A DNA stretch of 6,333 bases from positions 1 to 6,333 of the forward strand of contig CALLYN010000095.1 of the NCBI GenBank assembly GCA_937858455.1, given 5' to 3'. Made by a program: the position numbers and the translations under genes. How positions within the stretch are numbered: the first letter of the stretch is position 1; each line of letters begins with the position of its first letter. The notes under the pieces are model-generated. The model saw only the letters and a list, made by a program, of their open reading frames with translations. It ran no database searches and was not told where the DNA came from. This DNA comes from an uncultured Kouleothrix sp. (GTDB taxonomy: Bacteria > Chloroflexota > Chloroflexia > Chloroflexales > Roseiflexaceae). This document shows, piece by piece, positions 5,670-6,333 of this stretch.

Positions 5670-6333
5670 CCCGCTGCGCTGGCTGATACCAGCGGCGTTG
5701 CTGCTGTTGTTTCTGGCAATTTGCTGCGTTGGGCAGGTTGTCATTGTGCTCCTGTCGCCGCGCGACCAGGCTTCGAACCTGAACTTGCTCTCCAAAAAGC
5801 TCGCCGATTACCGCCCCTGGCTGATAAACCTGCAGCTGCCGCCGATCGCGCCCGAGGCCGCCGCAGCCGAGGCCGCCGATCGCGCAACCGCCGCCGCGCT
5901 CGCGACGACCAGCCCCACGCCGCAGGCCGCTGCGGCTATTCCCACCGAAGATGTGATCGTGATCGCCCAGCCCGAAAATGCGCCGACAGTCACACCCGGC
6001 GTGGTTGTGCTCATACCCGAGCCTACCGTCACACCACGCCCGACGATCAGCGGCCCGACCGATACGCCAGTGCTCGGCACAGTTCCGCCCGATACGGCGG
6101 TTCCAGTGCTCGACACGGCCACACCTACCAGCCAGCCAGTGCAATCCAGCACCAGCACGCCAACCAGCACACCGCCGCCGCCTACGCTGGTGCAGCCGAG
6201 CAGCACGGCCACAGCGGCCACAACACCCACCAATACGCCCGCGCCGGCCACTAGCACGCCGCGCCCGGCGACCGATACGCCGCGCCCGCCCACCAGCACG
6301 CCGGTGCCGCCAACCAGCACAAGATTCTGTGCG
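5617..6333 (+). CDS. Membrane-anchored protein with Thr/Pro/Ser-rich tail (3' end outside window)
   Basis: From the ATG at 5617 the frame is open for 239 codons to the window end with no stop. A TAG at 5611-5613 closes the frame just upstream, so ATG 5617 is the first possible start; its ribosome site (TGGT) is weak. Residues 1-21 are polar and basic, 22-46 form one strongly hydrophobic segment (WLIPAALLLLFLAICCVGQV and following), and 47-76 are amphipathic. From about residue 77 the chain is Ala/Pro and then Pro/Thr/Ser-rich, ending in T-x-T-P-x-P-x heptads from residue 205. I do not recognise a catalytic domain. Such tails are common in Chloroflexota envelope proteins as extended, possibly glycosylated, spacers; an extracellular tail is inferred. 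A functional domain may follow beyond the window. The start lies 53 nt inside the kinase gene, suggesting translational coupling. Nearby alternative frames show no domain-like sequence. Confidence 0.82.
   Translation, partial: MSTQTSLPNQTKPNNQRDPLRWLIPAALLLLFLAICCVGQVVIVLLSPRDQASNLNLLSKKLADYRPWLINLQLPPIAPEAAAAEAADRATAAALATTSPTPQAAAAIPTEDVIVIAQPENAPTVTPGVVVLIPEPTVTPRPTISGPTDTPVLGTVPPDTAVPVLDTATPTSQPVQSSTSTPTSTPPPPTLVQPSSTATAATTPTNTPAPATSTPRPATDTPRPPTSTPVPPTSTRFCA
6229..6321 (+). repeat. 21-nt tandem repeat coding for T-x-T-P-x-P-x heptads
   Basis: Four full units begin at 6229, 6250, 6271 and 6292, with a partial fifth at 6313. They encode TNTPAPA, TSTPRPA, TDTPRPP, TSTPVPP and TST. The phase is kept in DNA as well as protein, e.g. 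ACGCCGCGCCCG is shared by units 2 and 3, which points to expansion by slippage or unequal recombination. Less regular Thr/Pro units precede it from about 6121. Confidence 0.8.

Noticed and set aside
5713..5727. Lipobox-like LAIC (residues 33-36) in the anchor of the last gene
   Set aside because: The residue before Cys is Ile rather than Gly/Ala/Ser, and hydrophobic sequence continues after it, so a plain membrane anchor fits better than a lipoprotein signal.
5593..6144. Reverse-strand frame overlapping the 3' end of the membrane kinase
   Set aside because: It crosses the well-supported kinase C-terminus and shows no domain-like sequence.
5721..6254. Forward open frame starting ATG 5721 as the real last gene
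   Set aside because: It has no membrane segment or ordered composition. The frame from 5617 has both a hydrophobic anchor and regular Thr/Pro heptads in phase with the DNA repeat.
5808..6320. Reverse-strand frame with VLVG-type repeats
   Set aside because: The Val/Gly repeats are the antisense reading of the Thr/Pro heptads; no start context or other domain supports it.

Overview
The window is GC-rich, roughly two-thirds G+C by eye, and every gene reads on the + strand. It carries a bacterial signalling cluster: the 3' end of a class III cyclase-fold gene, two large multi-sensor histidine kinases, and the start of a membrane-anchored protein with a Thr/Pro-rich tail. Three traits together fit a filamentous Chloroflexota (Chloroflexia, Roseiflexus/Kouleothrix-like): GAF/PAS-rich kinases with TTG starts, high-GC codon use, and a long low-complexity tail of T-x-T-P-x-P units behind one membrane anchor. 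This assignment is inference from style; no marker gene is present.

Layout. Positions 1-608 hold the C-terminal part of a nucleotidyl-cyclase-like domain that has lost several catalytic residues. After a 48-bp gap, in the same reading frame and separated by a single TAG, a TTG at 657 with a good Shine-Dalgarno starts a soluble GAF-GAF-PAS-HisKA-HATPase kinase (657-2801). A 126-bp AT-rich spacer (2802-2927) follows, with two good sigma-70-type promoters and an 11-bp direct repeat over the predicted start site. Next comes a membrane kinase (2928-5669) ordered TM, extracellular double-Cache-like region, TM, HAMP, GAF, PAS, HisKA, HATPase. A fourth gene starts at 5617, 53 nt inside the end of this kinase, and runs open off the window end. 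It has one membrane segment and then a Pro/Thr/Ser-rich tail ending in 7-residue (21-nt) tandem repeats.

Working model (inference). The cyclase-fold protein and the soluble kinase look like one transcription unit. The second GAF of that kinase has an NKxnFxxDE motif close to the signature of cyclic-nucleotide-binding GAF domains, so a nucleotide-linked input is conceivable, although the neighbouring cyclase looks inactive. The membrane kinase and the Thr/Pro-rich envelope protein form a second unit with its own promoters and overlapping genes. No response regulator or receiver domain is visible, so phosphotransfer partners must lie outside the window. There are no RNA genes, mobile elements or CRISPR arrays that I can support. 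The individual domains belong to known families; what stands out is the combination and the regulatory details.
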